Origin: Nymphaea colorata
Taxonomy: Eukaryota > Streptophyta > Magnoliopsida > Nymphaeales > Nymphaeaceae
Direction of reading: 5' to 3'
DNA length: 38,310 nucleotides
Assembly (NCBI RefSeq): GCF_008831285.2
Contig: NW_022204918.1
Location: forward strand, 1-38,310
Shown here one piece after another: positions 1 through 11,718 of the stretch. A model generated the notes under the pieces. It did not search any database. It saw only the letters and a list, made by a program, of their open reading frames with translations, and was not told the origin of the DNA. How positions within the stretch are numbered: position 1 is the first letter of the stretch; the number at the start of each line of letters is the position of its first letter. The translations under genes were made by a program, and so were the position numbers.

Positions 1-1666
1 AACATGTGATTTCAATCATTTAATCATTCATTATATATGTATTCCAAACGAACTTCTGGTATCAAAGCCACTAGGTCATTCTATACGTAAGTAAAAATGG
101 TCACGCACATTCAATTAAATACAAGTGATCAATTATATGTAATAACAAGTGAAAATGAATCACTTAATTCTCAATTAAATATAAGTGATCAAATATATGT
201 AATAACAAGTGAAACACATTAGGTTACTTACAAGACACCAAATGAATCACTCCAATATCATTCATTTTCATACAAACCTATGATTTTAATCTACTAAATC
301 ATTTAATATAGACGTAACAACAAGTTAAGCACATTCAATTACGTATGTGTGATAAAATGAATCACTTAAATCCCACTCGTATTGATACGAACTTGTGATT
401 TCAATTCCTTACATCGATCACCATAGATGTAAGAACTAGTTCAACTTATTGAACTAACTACAAGGATCAACTAATGCATATGTCTCCTTTATATCCATAC
501 AAACTTGTAAGTTTTAATCATTTAAATCATTGATCAAAGATGTAATAACAAGTGAAACACAATAGGTTAACTACAAGACACCAAATGAATCACTCGAATC
601 TCATTCATTTTTGCACAAACTTGTGATTTCAATCTACTAATCATTTATTATAGACGTAACAACAAGTTAAACACATTCAATTAAGTATGCATGATTATAT
701 GAATCACTTAAATCTCACTTGTATTCGTACGAACATGTGATTTCAATCCTTTAGAACATTCCCTATAGATGTAACAACAAATTCAACTCATCGGACTAAC
801 TACACGTGTACAAATATAGTGACTTCAACCATTTGCATCCATATAAACTTGTGATTTCAACCATTTAAATCTTCATTATAGATGTAATAACAAGTGAAAT
901 ACATTAGATTAACTATAAGGGACCAATACAGTGACTTGACTCTCATTCATTTCCAAACGGACATCTTTTTCAAGCCACTAAGTCATTCTATACGTATGTA
1001 ACAAATGGTTACGCACATTCAATTAAATATAAGTTATCAAATGTATGTAAGAACAAGTAAAAATGAATCACATAATCTCTCGATTAAACATAAGTGATCA
1101 AATATATGTAATAACAAGTGAAACATATTAAGTTACCTGTAGGACACCAAATGAATCACTCGAATCCCATTCATTTTCATATAAACCTATGATTTGAATT
1201 TACTAAATCATTTAATATAAACGTAACAACAAGTTAAGTACATTCAATTAAATTTGCGAGATCAATTGAATCACTTAAATCTCACTCGTATTGATGTGAA
1301 CTTGTGCATCGATCACTATAGATGTAACAACATGTTCAACTTATCGTACAAACTAAAAGGATCAAACTAATGCATAGGTCCCTTTATATCCATATAAACT
1401 TGTGAGTTTTAATTATTTAAATCATTGATCATGGATGTAATAACATGTGAAACACGTTAGGTTAACTATAAGACACCAAATGAATCACTCGAATCACATT
1501 CATTTTCATACAAACTTGTGATTTCAGTTCACTTAATCAAGCGACATGGATGTAAGAATAAGTTAAGCACATTCAATTAAGTATGTGTGATCATTTGAAT
1601 CACTTAAATCGCACTTGTATTTATCGAACTTGTATTTCAATCCTTTAGATCGTGCACTATAGTCGT

Positions 1667-1842
1667 ACCAATACGAGTCAGATTTAAGTGATTCATATGA
1701 TCACACATACTTTATTGAATGTACTTGACTTATTGTTATATCCATGTTAAATGATTTAGTAGATTGAAATCACAGGCTTGCATGAAAATGAATGAGATTT
1801 GAGTGATTCATTTGGTGCCCTATTGTTAACCTAATTCACTTG
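1667..1842 (-). repeat. Inverted monomer block inside the HOR
   Basis: From ACCAATACGAGTCAG onward the boxes read in reverse complement (GATTTAAGTGATTCATATGA, then GATTGAAATCACAGGC, then ATGAATGAGATTTGAGTGA) for about 175 bp or 1.5 monomers. Orientation then reverts at TTAAGCACATTCAATTAA. The same block starts at about 4357, 7507, 10665, 29411, 34353 and 38175 in other forward HOR copies. It occurs mirrored at about 12400-12575 and 25329-25504 in the inverted region. It is absent from HOR copy 6 through deletion. It is therefore a fixed part of the HOR and predates HOR amplification. Block ends are approximate. Confidence 0.85.
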
Positions 1843-2685
1843 TTAAGCACATTCAATTAAATTACAAGTGAAACACATTAGCTTAACTATATGACACTAA
1901 ATGAATCACTTGTTAAGGACATCCGTATTAAGAATCATTATAAATGTAACAACTAGTGAAACACATTAGGTAAACCATAAGACACCAAATGAATCACCCG
2001 AATCTCATTCATTTTCATACAAACTTGTGATTTCGATCTACTAAATCATTTAATATAGATGTAACAACAAGTTAAACACATTCAATTAAGCATGCATGAT
2101 CATATGAATCATTTAAATCTCACTTGTATTGGTACGAACGCGAGATTTCAATCCTTTAGATCGTTCACTAAGATGTAACAACAAATTCAACTCATCGGAC
2201 TAATTATATGCATTCAAAGTAATGCATAGATCTCATTTGTATCCATATGAACTTGCGATTTCAATCATTTAAATCATTCATTATAGATGTAATAACAGTG
2301 AAATACACTAGATTAACTGTAAGGGAACAACTTAATGACCTGACTCTCATTCATTTCCAAACGAACTTCTTATTTCAAGCCACTAAGTCATTCTATAGGT
2401 ATGTAACAAATGGCTACGCACACTCAATTAAATATATTGATCAAATATATGTAATAACAAGTGAAAATAATCATTTAATCTCTCAATTAAATATATGTGA
2501 TCAAATATATGTAATAACAAGTGAAACATATTAGGTTACCTACAAGACACCGAATGAATCACTCAAATCTCATTCATTTCCATACAAACCTATGATTTCA
2601 ATATACTAAATCATTTAATATAGACGTAACAACAAGTTAAGCACATTCAATTAAGTATGCGTGATCAAATGAATCACTTAAATCT

Positions 2686-2705
2686 CACTCGTATCGAGAC
2701 GAGTG
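2686..2705. repeat. Short fold-back in the HOR (7-bp stems)
   Basis: CACTCGT, six bases, then ACGAGTG forms a short inverted repeat. It marks the point where a forward monomer meets about 40 bp of inverted satellite reading towards GGATACAAATGAATGAGATG. It recurs at the same phase in other copies, with a stem mismatch in HOR2 and HOR3 (GAGGAGTG) and loop variants in HOR7 (ATCTAGACGAGTG). I see no gene or terminator context, so I treat it as a fossil rearrangement junction. Confidence 0.7.
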
Positions 2706-3140
2706 ATTTAGTGTGCGTGTGGATACAAATGAATGAGATGTAACAACATGTTCAACTTATTGAACAAACTACAAGGGATCAAACTAAACTAATCCATAGG
2801 TCTCCTTTACATCCATATAAACTTGTGAGTTTTTATCGTTTAAATCCTTGATCATAGATGTCATAACGAGTGAAACACATTAGGTTAATTATAAGACACC
2901 AAAAGAACACTGAAATCTCATTTATTTTCACACAAACTTGTGATTTGAATTCACTTAATCTAGCAATATGGATGTAACAACAAGTTAAGCACATTCAATT
3001 AAGTATGTGTGATCGTTTGAATCACTTAAATCGCACTTGTATTGATAAGAACTTGTGATTTCAATCATTTAGATCGTGCACTATAGTTGTAACAATAAAT
3101 TCAACTCATCGGACTAACTACACGCATTTGTATCCACATG

Positions 3141-5835
3141 AACATGTGATTTCAATCATTTAAATCATTCATTATATATGTATTCCAAACGAACTTCTGG
3201 TATCAAAGCCACTAGGTCTTTCTATACGTAAGTTAGAAATGGTCACGCACTTTCAATTAAATTCAAGTGATCAATTATATGTAATAACTAGTGAAAATGA
3301 ATCACTTAATCTCTCAATTAAATATAAGTGATCAAATATATGTAATAACAAGTGAAACACATTAAGTTACTTACAAGACACCAAATGAATCACTCCAATA
3401 TCATTCACTTTCATACAAACTTATGATTTTAATCTACTAAATCATTTAATATAGATGCAACAACAAGTTAAGCACATTCAATTACGTATGTGTGATAAAA
3501 TGAATCACTTAAATCCCACTCGTATTGATACGAACTTGTGATTTCAATTCCTTACATCGATCACCATAGATGTAAGAACTAGTTCAACTTATTGAACTAA
3601 CTACAAGGGATCAAACTAATGCATAGGTCTCCTTTATATCCATATAAACTTGTAAGTTTTAATCATTTAAATCATTGATCAAAGATGTAATAACAAGTGA
3701 AACACAATAGGTTAACTACAAGACACCAAATGAATCACTCGAATCTCATTCATTTTCGCACAAACTTGTGATTTCAATCTACTAAATCATTTATTATATA
3801 CGTAACACCAAGTTAAACACATTCAATTAAGTATGCATGATTATATGAATCACTTAAATCTCACTTGTATTCCTACGAACATGTGATTTCAATCCTTTAG
3901 AACGTTCCCTATAGATGTAACAACAAATTCAACTCATCGGACTAACTACACGTGTACAAATGTAGTGACTTCACTATGCGTGATCAATTGAATCACTTAA
4001 ATCCCACTCGTATTGATGTGAACTTATGCATCGATCACTATAGATGTAACAAACTAATGCATATGTCTCCTTTATATCCATATAAACTTGTGAGTTTTAA
4101 ATATTTTAATCATTGATCATGGATGTAATAACATGTGAAACACGTTAGGTTATCTATAAGACGGCAAATGAATCACTCAAATCACATTCATTTTCATACA
4201 AACTTGTGATTTCAGTTCGCTTAATCAAGCAACATGGATGTAACAATAAGTTATGCACATTTAATTAGGTATGTGTGATCATTTGAGTCACTTAAATCGC
4301 ACTTGTATTGATACGAACTTGTAATTTCAATCCTTTAGATCGTGCACTATAGCCGTACCAATACGAGTCAGATTTAAGTGATTCATATAATCACGCATAC
4401 TTTATTGAATGTACTTGACTTATTGTTATATCCATGTTAAATGATTTAGTAGATTGAAATCACAGGCTTGCATGAAAATGAATGAGATTTGAGTGATTCA
4501 TTTGGTGCCCTATTGTTAACCTAATTCACTTGTTAAGCACATTCAATTAAATTACAAGTGAAACACATTAGGTTAACTATATGACACCAAATCAATCACT
4601 TGTTAAGGACATCCGTATTAAGAATCATTATAAATGTAACAACTAGTGAAACACATTAGGTAAACCATAAGACACCAAATGAATCACTCGAATCTCATTC
4701 ATTTTCATAGAAACTTGTGATTTCGATCTACTAAATCATTTAATATAGATGTAACAACAAGTTAAACACATTCAATTAAGCTGCATGATCATATGAATCA
4801 TTTAAATCTCACTTGTACTGGTACGAACGCGTGATTTCAATCCTTTAGATCGTTCACTATAGATGTAACAACAAATTCAACTCATCGGACTAATTACACG
4901 CATTCAAAGTAATGCATAGATCTGCGATTTGTATCCATATGAACTTGCGATTTCAATCATTTAAATCAGTCATTATAGATGTAATAACAAGTAAAATACA
5001 CTAGATTAACTGTAAGGGACCAACTTAATGACCTGACTCTCATTCATTTCTAAACGAACTTCTTATTTCAAGCCACTAAGTCATTCTATAGGTATGTAAC
5101 AAATGGCTACGCACACTCAATTAAATATATTGATCAAATATATGTAATAACAAGTGAAAATGAATCATTTAATCTCTCAATTAAATATATGTGATCAAAT
5201 ATATGTAATAACAAGTGAAACATATTTGGTTACCTACCAGACACCAAATGAATCACACAAATCTCATTCATTTCCATACAAACCTATGATTTCAATATAC
5301 TAAATCATTTAATATAGACGTAACAACAAGTTAAGCACATTCAATTAAGTATGCGTGATCAAATGAATCACTTAAATCTCACTCGTATCGAGAGGAGTGA
5401 TTTAGGGTGCGTATGGATACAAATGAATGAGATGTAACAACATGTTCAACTTATTGAACAAACTACAAGGGATCAAACTAAACTAATCCATATGTCTCCT
5501 TTACATCCATATAAACTTGTGAGTTTTTATCGTTTAAATCATTGAACATAGATGTCATAACGAGTGAAACACATTAGGTTAATTATAAGACACCAAATGA
5601 ATCACTCAAATCTCATTTATTTTCGCACAAACTTGTGATTTGAATTCACTTAATCTAGCAATATGGATGTAACAACAAGTTAAGCACATTCAATTAAGTA
5701 TGTGTGATCATTTGAATCACTTAAATCGCACTTGTATTGATACGAACTTGTGATTTCAATCATTTAGATCGTGCACTATAGTTGTAACAATAAATTCAAC
5801 TCATCGGACTAACTACACGCGTTTGTATCCACATG
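3141..5835 (+). repeat. HOR copy 2 with internal deletions
   Basis: Same start and end phases as copy 1 but only 2,695 bp. Near 3973, sequence of phase about 808 joins directly to phase about 1254, a loss of about 446 bp or four monomers. A second loss of about 35 bp lies near 4050, where ATGTAACAA runs straight into ACTAATGCATATG. Its tail shares private variants with copy 3 (GAGGAGTGATTTAGGGTG near 5391, and ACATATTTGGTTACCTACCA near 5220). Confidence 0.85.
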
Positions 5836-8800
5836 AACATGTGATTTCAATCATTTAAATCATTCATTATATATGTATTCCAAACGAACTTCTGCATCAA
5901 AGCCACTAGGTCATTCTATACGTAAGTAAGAAATGGTCACGCCATTCAATTAAATACAAGTGATAATTATATGTAATAACTAGTGAAAATGAATCACTTA
6001 ATCTCTCAATTAAATATAAGTGATCAAATATATGTAATAACAAGTGAAACACATTAGTTACTTACAAGACACCAAATGAATCACTCCAATATCATTCACT
6101 TTCATAGAAACCTACGATTTTAATCTACTAAATCATTTAATATAGACGTAACAACAAGTTAAGCACATTCAATTACGTATGTGTGATAAAATGAATCACT
6201 TAAATCTTACTCGTATTGATACGAACTTGTGATTTCAATTCCTTAAATCGATTCTCATAGATGTAAGAACTAGTTCAACTTATTGAACTAATTACAAGGG
6301 ATCAAACTAATGCATAGGTCTCCTTTACATCCAACAAACTTGTAAGTTTTAATCATTTAAATCATTGATCAAAGATGTAATAACAAGTGAAACACAATAG
6401 GTTAACTACAAGACACCAAATGAATCACTCGAATCTCATTCATTTTCGCACAAACTTGTGATTTCAATCTACTAAATCATTTATTATAGACGTAACAACA
6501 AGTTAAACACATTCAATTAAGTATGCATGATTATATGAATCACTTAAATCTCACTTGTATTCGTACGAACATGTGATTTCAATCCTTTAGAACGTTCCCT
6601 ATAGATGTAACAACAAATTCAACTCATCGGACTAACTACACGTGTACAAATGTAGTGACTTCAACCATTTGTATGCATATAAACTTGTGATTTCAACCAT
6701 TTGAATCATTCATTATAGATGTAATAACAAGTGAAATACATTAGATTAACTATAAGGGACCAATGTAGTGACTTGACTCTCATTCATTTCCAAACGGACG
6801 TCTTTCTTCAAGCCACTAAGTCATTCTATACGTATGTAACAAATGGTTACGCACATTCAATTAAATATAAGTTATCAAATGTATGTAAGAACAAGTAAAA
6901 ATGAATCACATAATCTCTCGATTAAACAAAAGTGATCAAATGTATGTAATAGCAAGTGAAACACATTAAGTTACCTGTAAGACACCAAATGAATCACTCA
7001 ATCTCATTCATTTTCATATAAGCCTATGATTTGAATTTACTAAATCATTTAATATAAACGTGACAACAAGTTAAGTACATTCAATTAAATATGCGTGATC
7101 AATTGAATCACTTAAATCCCACTCGTATTGATGTGAACTTGTGCATCGATCACTATAGATGTAACAACGTGTTCAACTTATCGTACAAACTAGAAAGGAT
7201 CAAACTAATGCATAGGTCTCCTTTATATCCATATAAACTTGTGAGTTTTAAATATTTAATCATTGATCATGGATGTAATAACATGTGAAACACGTTAGGT
7301 TAACTATAAGACACCAAATGAATCACTCGAATCACATTCATTTTCATACAAACTTGTGATTTCAGTTCACTTAATCAAGCAACAAGGATGTAACAATAAG
7401 TTAAGCACATTCAATTAAGTATGCGTGATCATTTGAATCACTTAAATCGCACTTGTATTGATACGAACTTGTAATTTCAATCCTTTAGATCGTGCACTAT
7501 AGTCGTACAAATACGAGTCAGATTTAAGTGATTCATATGATCACGCATACTTTATTGAATTTACTTGACTTATTGTTATATCCATGTTAAATGATTTAGT
7601 AGATTGAAATCACAGGCTTGCATGAAAATGAATGAGATTTGAGTGATTCATTTGGTGCCCTATTGTTAACCTAATTCACTTGTTAAGCACATTCAATTAA
7701 ATTTCAAGTGAAACACATTAGGTTAACTATATGACACCAAATCAATCACTTGTTAAGGACATCCGTATTAAGAATCATTATAAATGTAACAACTAGTGAA
7801 ACACATTAGGTAAACCATAAGACACCAAATGAATCACTCGAATCTCATTCATTTTCATACAAACTTGTGATTTCGATCTACTAAATCATTTAATATAGAT
7901 GTAACAACAAGTTAAACACATTCAATTAAGCCTGCATGATCATATGAATCATTTAAATCTCACTTGTACTGGTACGAACGCGTGATTTCAATCCTTTAGA
8001 TCGTTCACTATAGATGTAACAACAAATTCAACTCATCGGACTAATTACACGCATTCAAAGTAATGCATAGATCTTGCGATTTGTATCCATATGAACTTGC
8101 GATTTCAATCATTTAAATCAGTCATTATAGATGTAATAACAAGTAAAATACACTAGATTAACTGTAAGGGACCAACTTAATGACCTGACTCTCATTCATT
8201 TCTAAGCGAACTTCTTATTTCAAGCCACTAAGTCATTCTATAGGTATGTAACAAATGGCTACGCACACTCAATTAAATATATTGATCAAATATATGTAAT
8301 AACAAGTGAAAATGAATCATTTAATCTCTCAATTAAATATATGTGATCAAATATATGTAATAACAAGTGAAACATATTTGGTTACCTACCAGACACCAAA
8401 TGAATCACACAAATCTCATTCATTTCCATACAAACCTATGATTTCAATATACTAAATCATTTAATATAGACGTAACAACAAGTTAAGCACATTCAATTAA
8501 GTATGCGTGATCAAATGAATCACTTAAATCTCACTCGTATCGAGAGGAGTGATTTAGGGTGCGTATGGATACAAATGAATGAGATGTAACAACATGTTCA
8601 ACTTATTGAACAAACTACAAGGGATCAAACTAAACTAATCCATATGTCTCCTTTACATCCATATAAACTTGTGAGTTTTTATCGTTTAAATCATTGAACA
8701 TAGATGTCATAACGAGTGAAACACATTAGGTTAATTATAAGACACCAAATGAATCACTCAAATCTCATTTATTTTCGCACAAACTTGTGATTTGAATTCA

Positions 8801-8987
8801 CTTAATCTAGCAATATGGATGTAACAACAAGTTAAGCACATTCAATTAAGTATGTGTGATCATTTGAATCACTTAAATCGCACTTGTATTGATACGAACT
8901 TGTGATTTCAATCATTTAGATCGTGCACTATAGTTGTAACAATAAATTCAACTCATCGGACTAACTACACGCGTTTGTATCCACATG
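5836..8987 (+). repeat. HOR copy 3, complete (3,152 bp)
   Basis: A full-length unit and close sister of copy 4, with which it shares private variants such as GTCACGCCATTC, GTACAAATACGAGTCAG and ATTGAATTTACTTGAC. It differs from copy 4 mainly by single missing bases (near 5894, 5965, 6055, 6334, 6999 and 7254) rather than by substitutions. Confidence 0.88.
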
Positions 8988-11711
8988 AACATGTGACTTC
9001 AATCATTTAAATCATTCATTATATATGTATTCCAAACGAACTTCTGCCATCAAAGCCACTAGGTCATTCTATACGTAAGTAAGAAATGGTCACGCCATTC
9101 AATTAAATACAAGTGATTAATTATATGTAATAACTAGTGAAAATGAATCACTTAATCTCTCAATTAAATATAAGTGATCAAATATATGTAATAACAAGTG
9201 AAACACATTAAGTTACTTACAAGACACCAAATGAATCACTCCAATATCATTCACTTTCATAGAAACCTACGATTTTAATCTACTAAATCATTTAATATAG
9301 ACGTAACAACAAGTTAAGCACATTCAATTACGTATGTGTGATAAAATGAATCACTTAAATCTTACTCGTATTGATACGAACTTGTGATTTCAATTCCTTA
9401 AATCGATTCTCATAGATGTAAGAACTAGTTCAACTTATTGAACTAATTACAAGGGATCAAACTAATGCATAGGTCTCCTTTACATCCACACAAACTTGTA
9501 AGTTTTAATCATTTAAATCATTGATCAAAGATGTAATAACAAGTGAAACACAATAGGTTAACTACAAGACACCAAATGAATCACTCGAATCTCATTCATT
9601 TTCGCACAAACTTGTGATTTCAATCTACTAAATCATTTATTATAGACGTAACAACAAGTTAAACACATTCAATTAAGTATGCATGATTATATGAATCACT
9701 TAAATCTCACTTGTATTCGTACGAACATGTGATTTCAATCCTTTAGAACGTTCCCTATAGATGTAACAACAAATTCAACTCATCGGACTAACTACACGTG
9801 TACAAATGTAGTGACTTCAACCATTTGTATGCATATAAACTTGTGATTTCAACCATTTGAATCATTCATTATAGATGTAATAACAAGTGAAATACATTAG
9901 ATTAACTATAAGGGACCAATGTAGTGACTTGACTCTCATTCATTTCCAAACGGACGTCTTTCTTCAAGCCACTAAGTCATTCTATACGTATGTAACAAAT
10001 GGTTACGCACATTCAATTAAATATAAGTTATCAAATGTATGTAAGAACAAGTAAAAATGAATCACATAATCTCTCGATTAAACAAAAGTGATCAAATGTA
10101 TGTAATAGCAAGTGAAACACATTAAGTTACCTGTAAGACACCAAATGAATCACTCAAATCTCATTCATTTTCATATAAGCCTATGATTTGAATTTACTAA
10201 ATCATTTAATATAAACGTGACAACAAGTTAAGTACATTCAATTAAATATGCGTGATCAATTGAATCACTTAAATCCCACTCGTATTGATGTGAACTTGTG
10301 CATCGATCACTATAGATGTAACAACGTGTTCAACTTATCGTACAAACTAGAAAGGATCAAACTAATGCATAGGTCTCCTTTATATCCATATAAACTTGTG
10401 AGTTTTAAATATTTTAATCATTGATCATGGATGTAATAACATGTGAAACACGTTAGGTTAACTATAAGACACCAAATGAATCACTCGAATCACATTCATT
10501 TTCATACAAACTTGTGATTTCAGTTCACTTAATCAAGCAACAAGGATGTAACAATAAGTTAAGCACATTCAATTAAGTATGCGTGATCATTTGAATCACT
10601 TAAGTCGCACTTGTATTGATACGAACTTGTAATTTCAATCCTTTAGATCGTGCACTATAGTCGTACAAATACGAGTCAGATTTAAGTGATTCATATGATC
10701 ACGCATACTTTATTGAATTTACTTGACTTATTGTTATATCCATGTTAAATGATTTAGTAGATTGAAATCACAGGCTTGCATGAAAATGAATGAGATTTGA
10801 GTGATTCATTTGGTGCCCTATTGTTAACCTAATTCACTTGTTAAGCACATTCAATTAAATTTCAAGTGAAACACATTAGGTTAACTATATGACACCAAAT
10901 CAATCACTTGTTAAGGACATCCGTATTAAGAATCATTATAAATGTAACAACTAGTGAAACACATTAGGTAAACCATAAGACACCAAATGAATCACTCGAA
11001 TCTCATTCATTTTCATACAAACTTGTGATTTCGATCTACTAAATCATTTAATATAGATGTAACAACAAGTTCAACTCATCGGACTAATTACACGCATTCC
11101 AAGTAATGCATAGATGCCATTTGTATACATATGAACTTGCGATTTCAATCATTTAAATCAGTCATTATAGATGTAATAACAAGTAAAATACACTAGATTA
11201 ACTGTAAGGGACCAACTTAATGACCTGACTCTCATGCATTTCCAAACGAACTTCTTATTTCAAGCCACTAAGTCATTCTATAGGTATGTAACAAATGGCT
11301 ACGCACACTCAATTAAATATATTGATCAAATATATGTAATAACAAGTGAAAATGAATCATTTAATCTCTCAATTAAATATATGTGATCAAATATATGTAA
11401 TAATGAATCACTCAAATCTCATTCATTTCCACACAAACCTTTGATTTCAATATACTAAATCATTTAATATAGACGTAACAACAAGTTAAGGACATTCAAT
11501 TAAGTATGTGTGATCAAATGAATCACTTAAATCTCACTCGTATCGAGACGAGTGATTTAGTGTGCGTATGGATACAAATGAATGAGATGTAACAACATGT
11601 TCAACTTATTGAACAAACTACAAGGGATCAAACTAAACTAATCCATAGGTCTCCTTTACATCCATATAAACTTGTGAGTTTTTATCGTTTAAATCGTTGA
11701 TCATAGATGTC
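8988..11711 (+). repeat. HOR copy 4, truncated by the orientation switch
   Basis: Almost identical to copy 3 up to about 11067. There, one monomer of about 125 bp is missing: two copies of GATGTAACAACAA have been collapsed to one. Beyond this point the variants switch from the copy 2/3 type to the type seen at 24.5 kb and 27.2 kb (CCTTTGATTTC, AAGGACATTC). About 36 bp is lost near 11402. The forward satellite stops at 11711, where the array inverts. Confidence 0.82.
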
Positions 11712-11718
11712 TACGCAC
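11711..11718. other. Satellite orientation-switch junction (forward to inverted)
   Basis: Forward satellite reads to ...ATAGATGTC (11711). Inverted satellite starts at CACTTGTTATTAC (11716). The bases between, taken with their edges, spell CTACGCAC. This 8-mer also occurs in the forward array at 11299-11306 (GGCTACGCACACTC), so it looks like a templated filler rather than random bases. Sequence left of 11402 and right of 11731 forms an imperfect inverted repeat around a spacer of about 330 bp. Confidence 0.75.

Larger units (their letters stand above)
1..3140 (+). repeat. HOR copy 1, complete (about 3.14 kb)
   Basis: Starts at AACATGTGATTTCAATCA and ends just before the next occurrence of that start at 3141. 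It holds roughly 27 monomer-equivalents, including the internal inverted block at about 1667-1842 and the fold-back at 2686-2705. The phase origin is arbitrary. Several single-base deletions relative to other copies are visible, for example at about 20, 638, 869 and 2167. Confidence 0.88.

Noticed and set aside
2247-2534. Repeated small ORF of 65-95 codons (also at 11739-11942, 24668-24871 and 35661-35864) with similar peptides
   Set aside because: The ORFs are the same HOR phase read in each copy, so their similarity follows from the satellite. Copies differ by frameshifts and have no recognisable domain. Other HOR copies have stops in the same place, so there is no sign of coding selection.
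5401-5412. TTTAGGG-like word suggesting telomeric repeats
   Set aside because: It occurs singly within a HOR variant (GATTTAGGGTGCG) and never in tandem, so it is not telomeric.
1-11711. CRISPR-like array (regular repeats)
   Set aside because: Repeat and spacer are not distinguishable. The units are contiguous diverged monomers of about 114 bp in a eukaryotic context with a plant retrotransposon.
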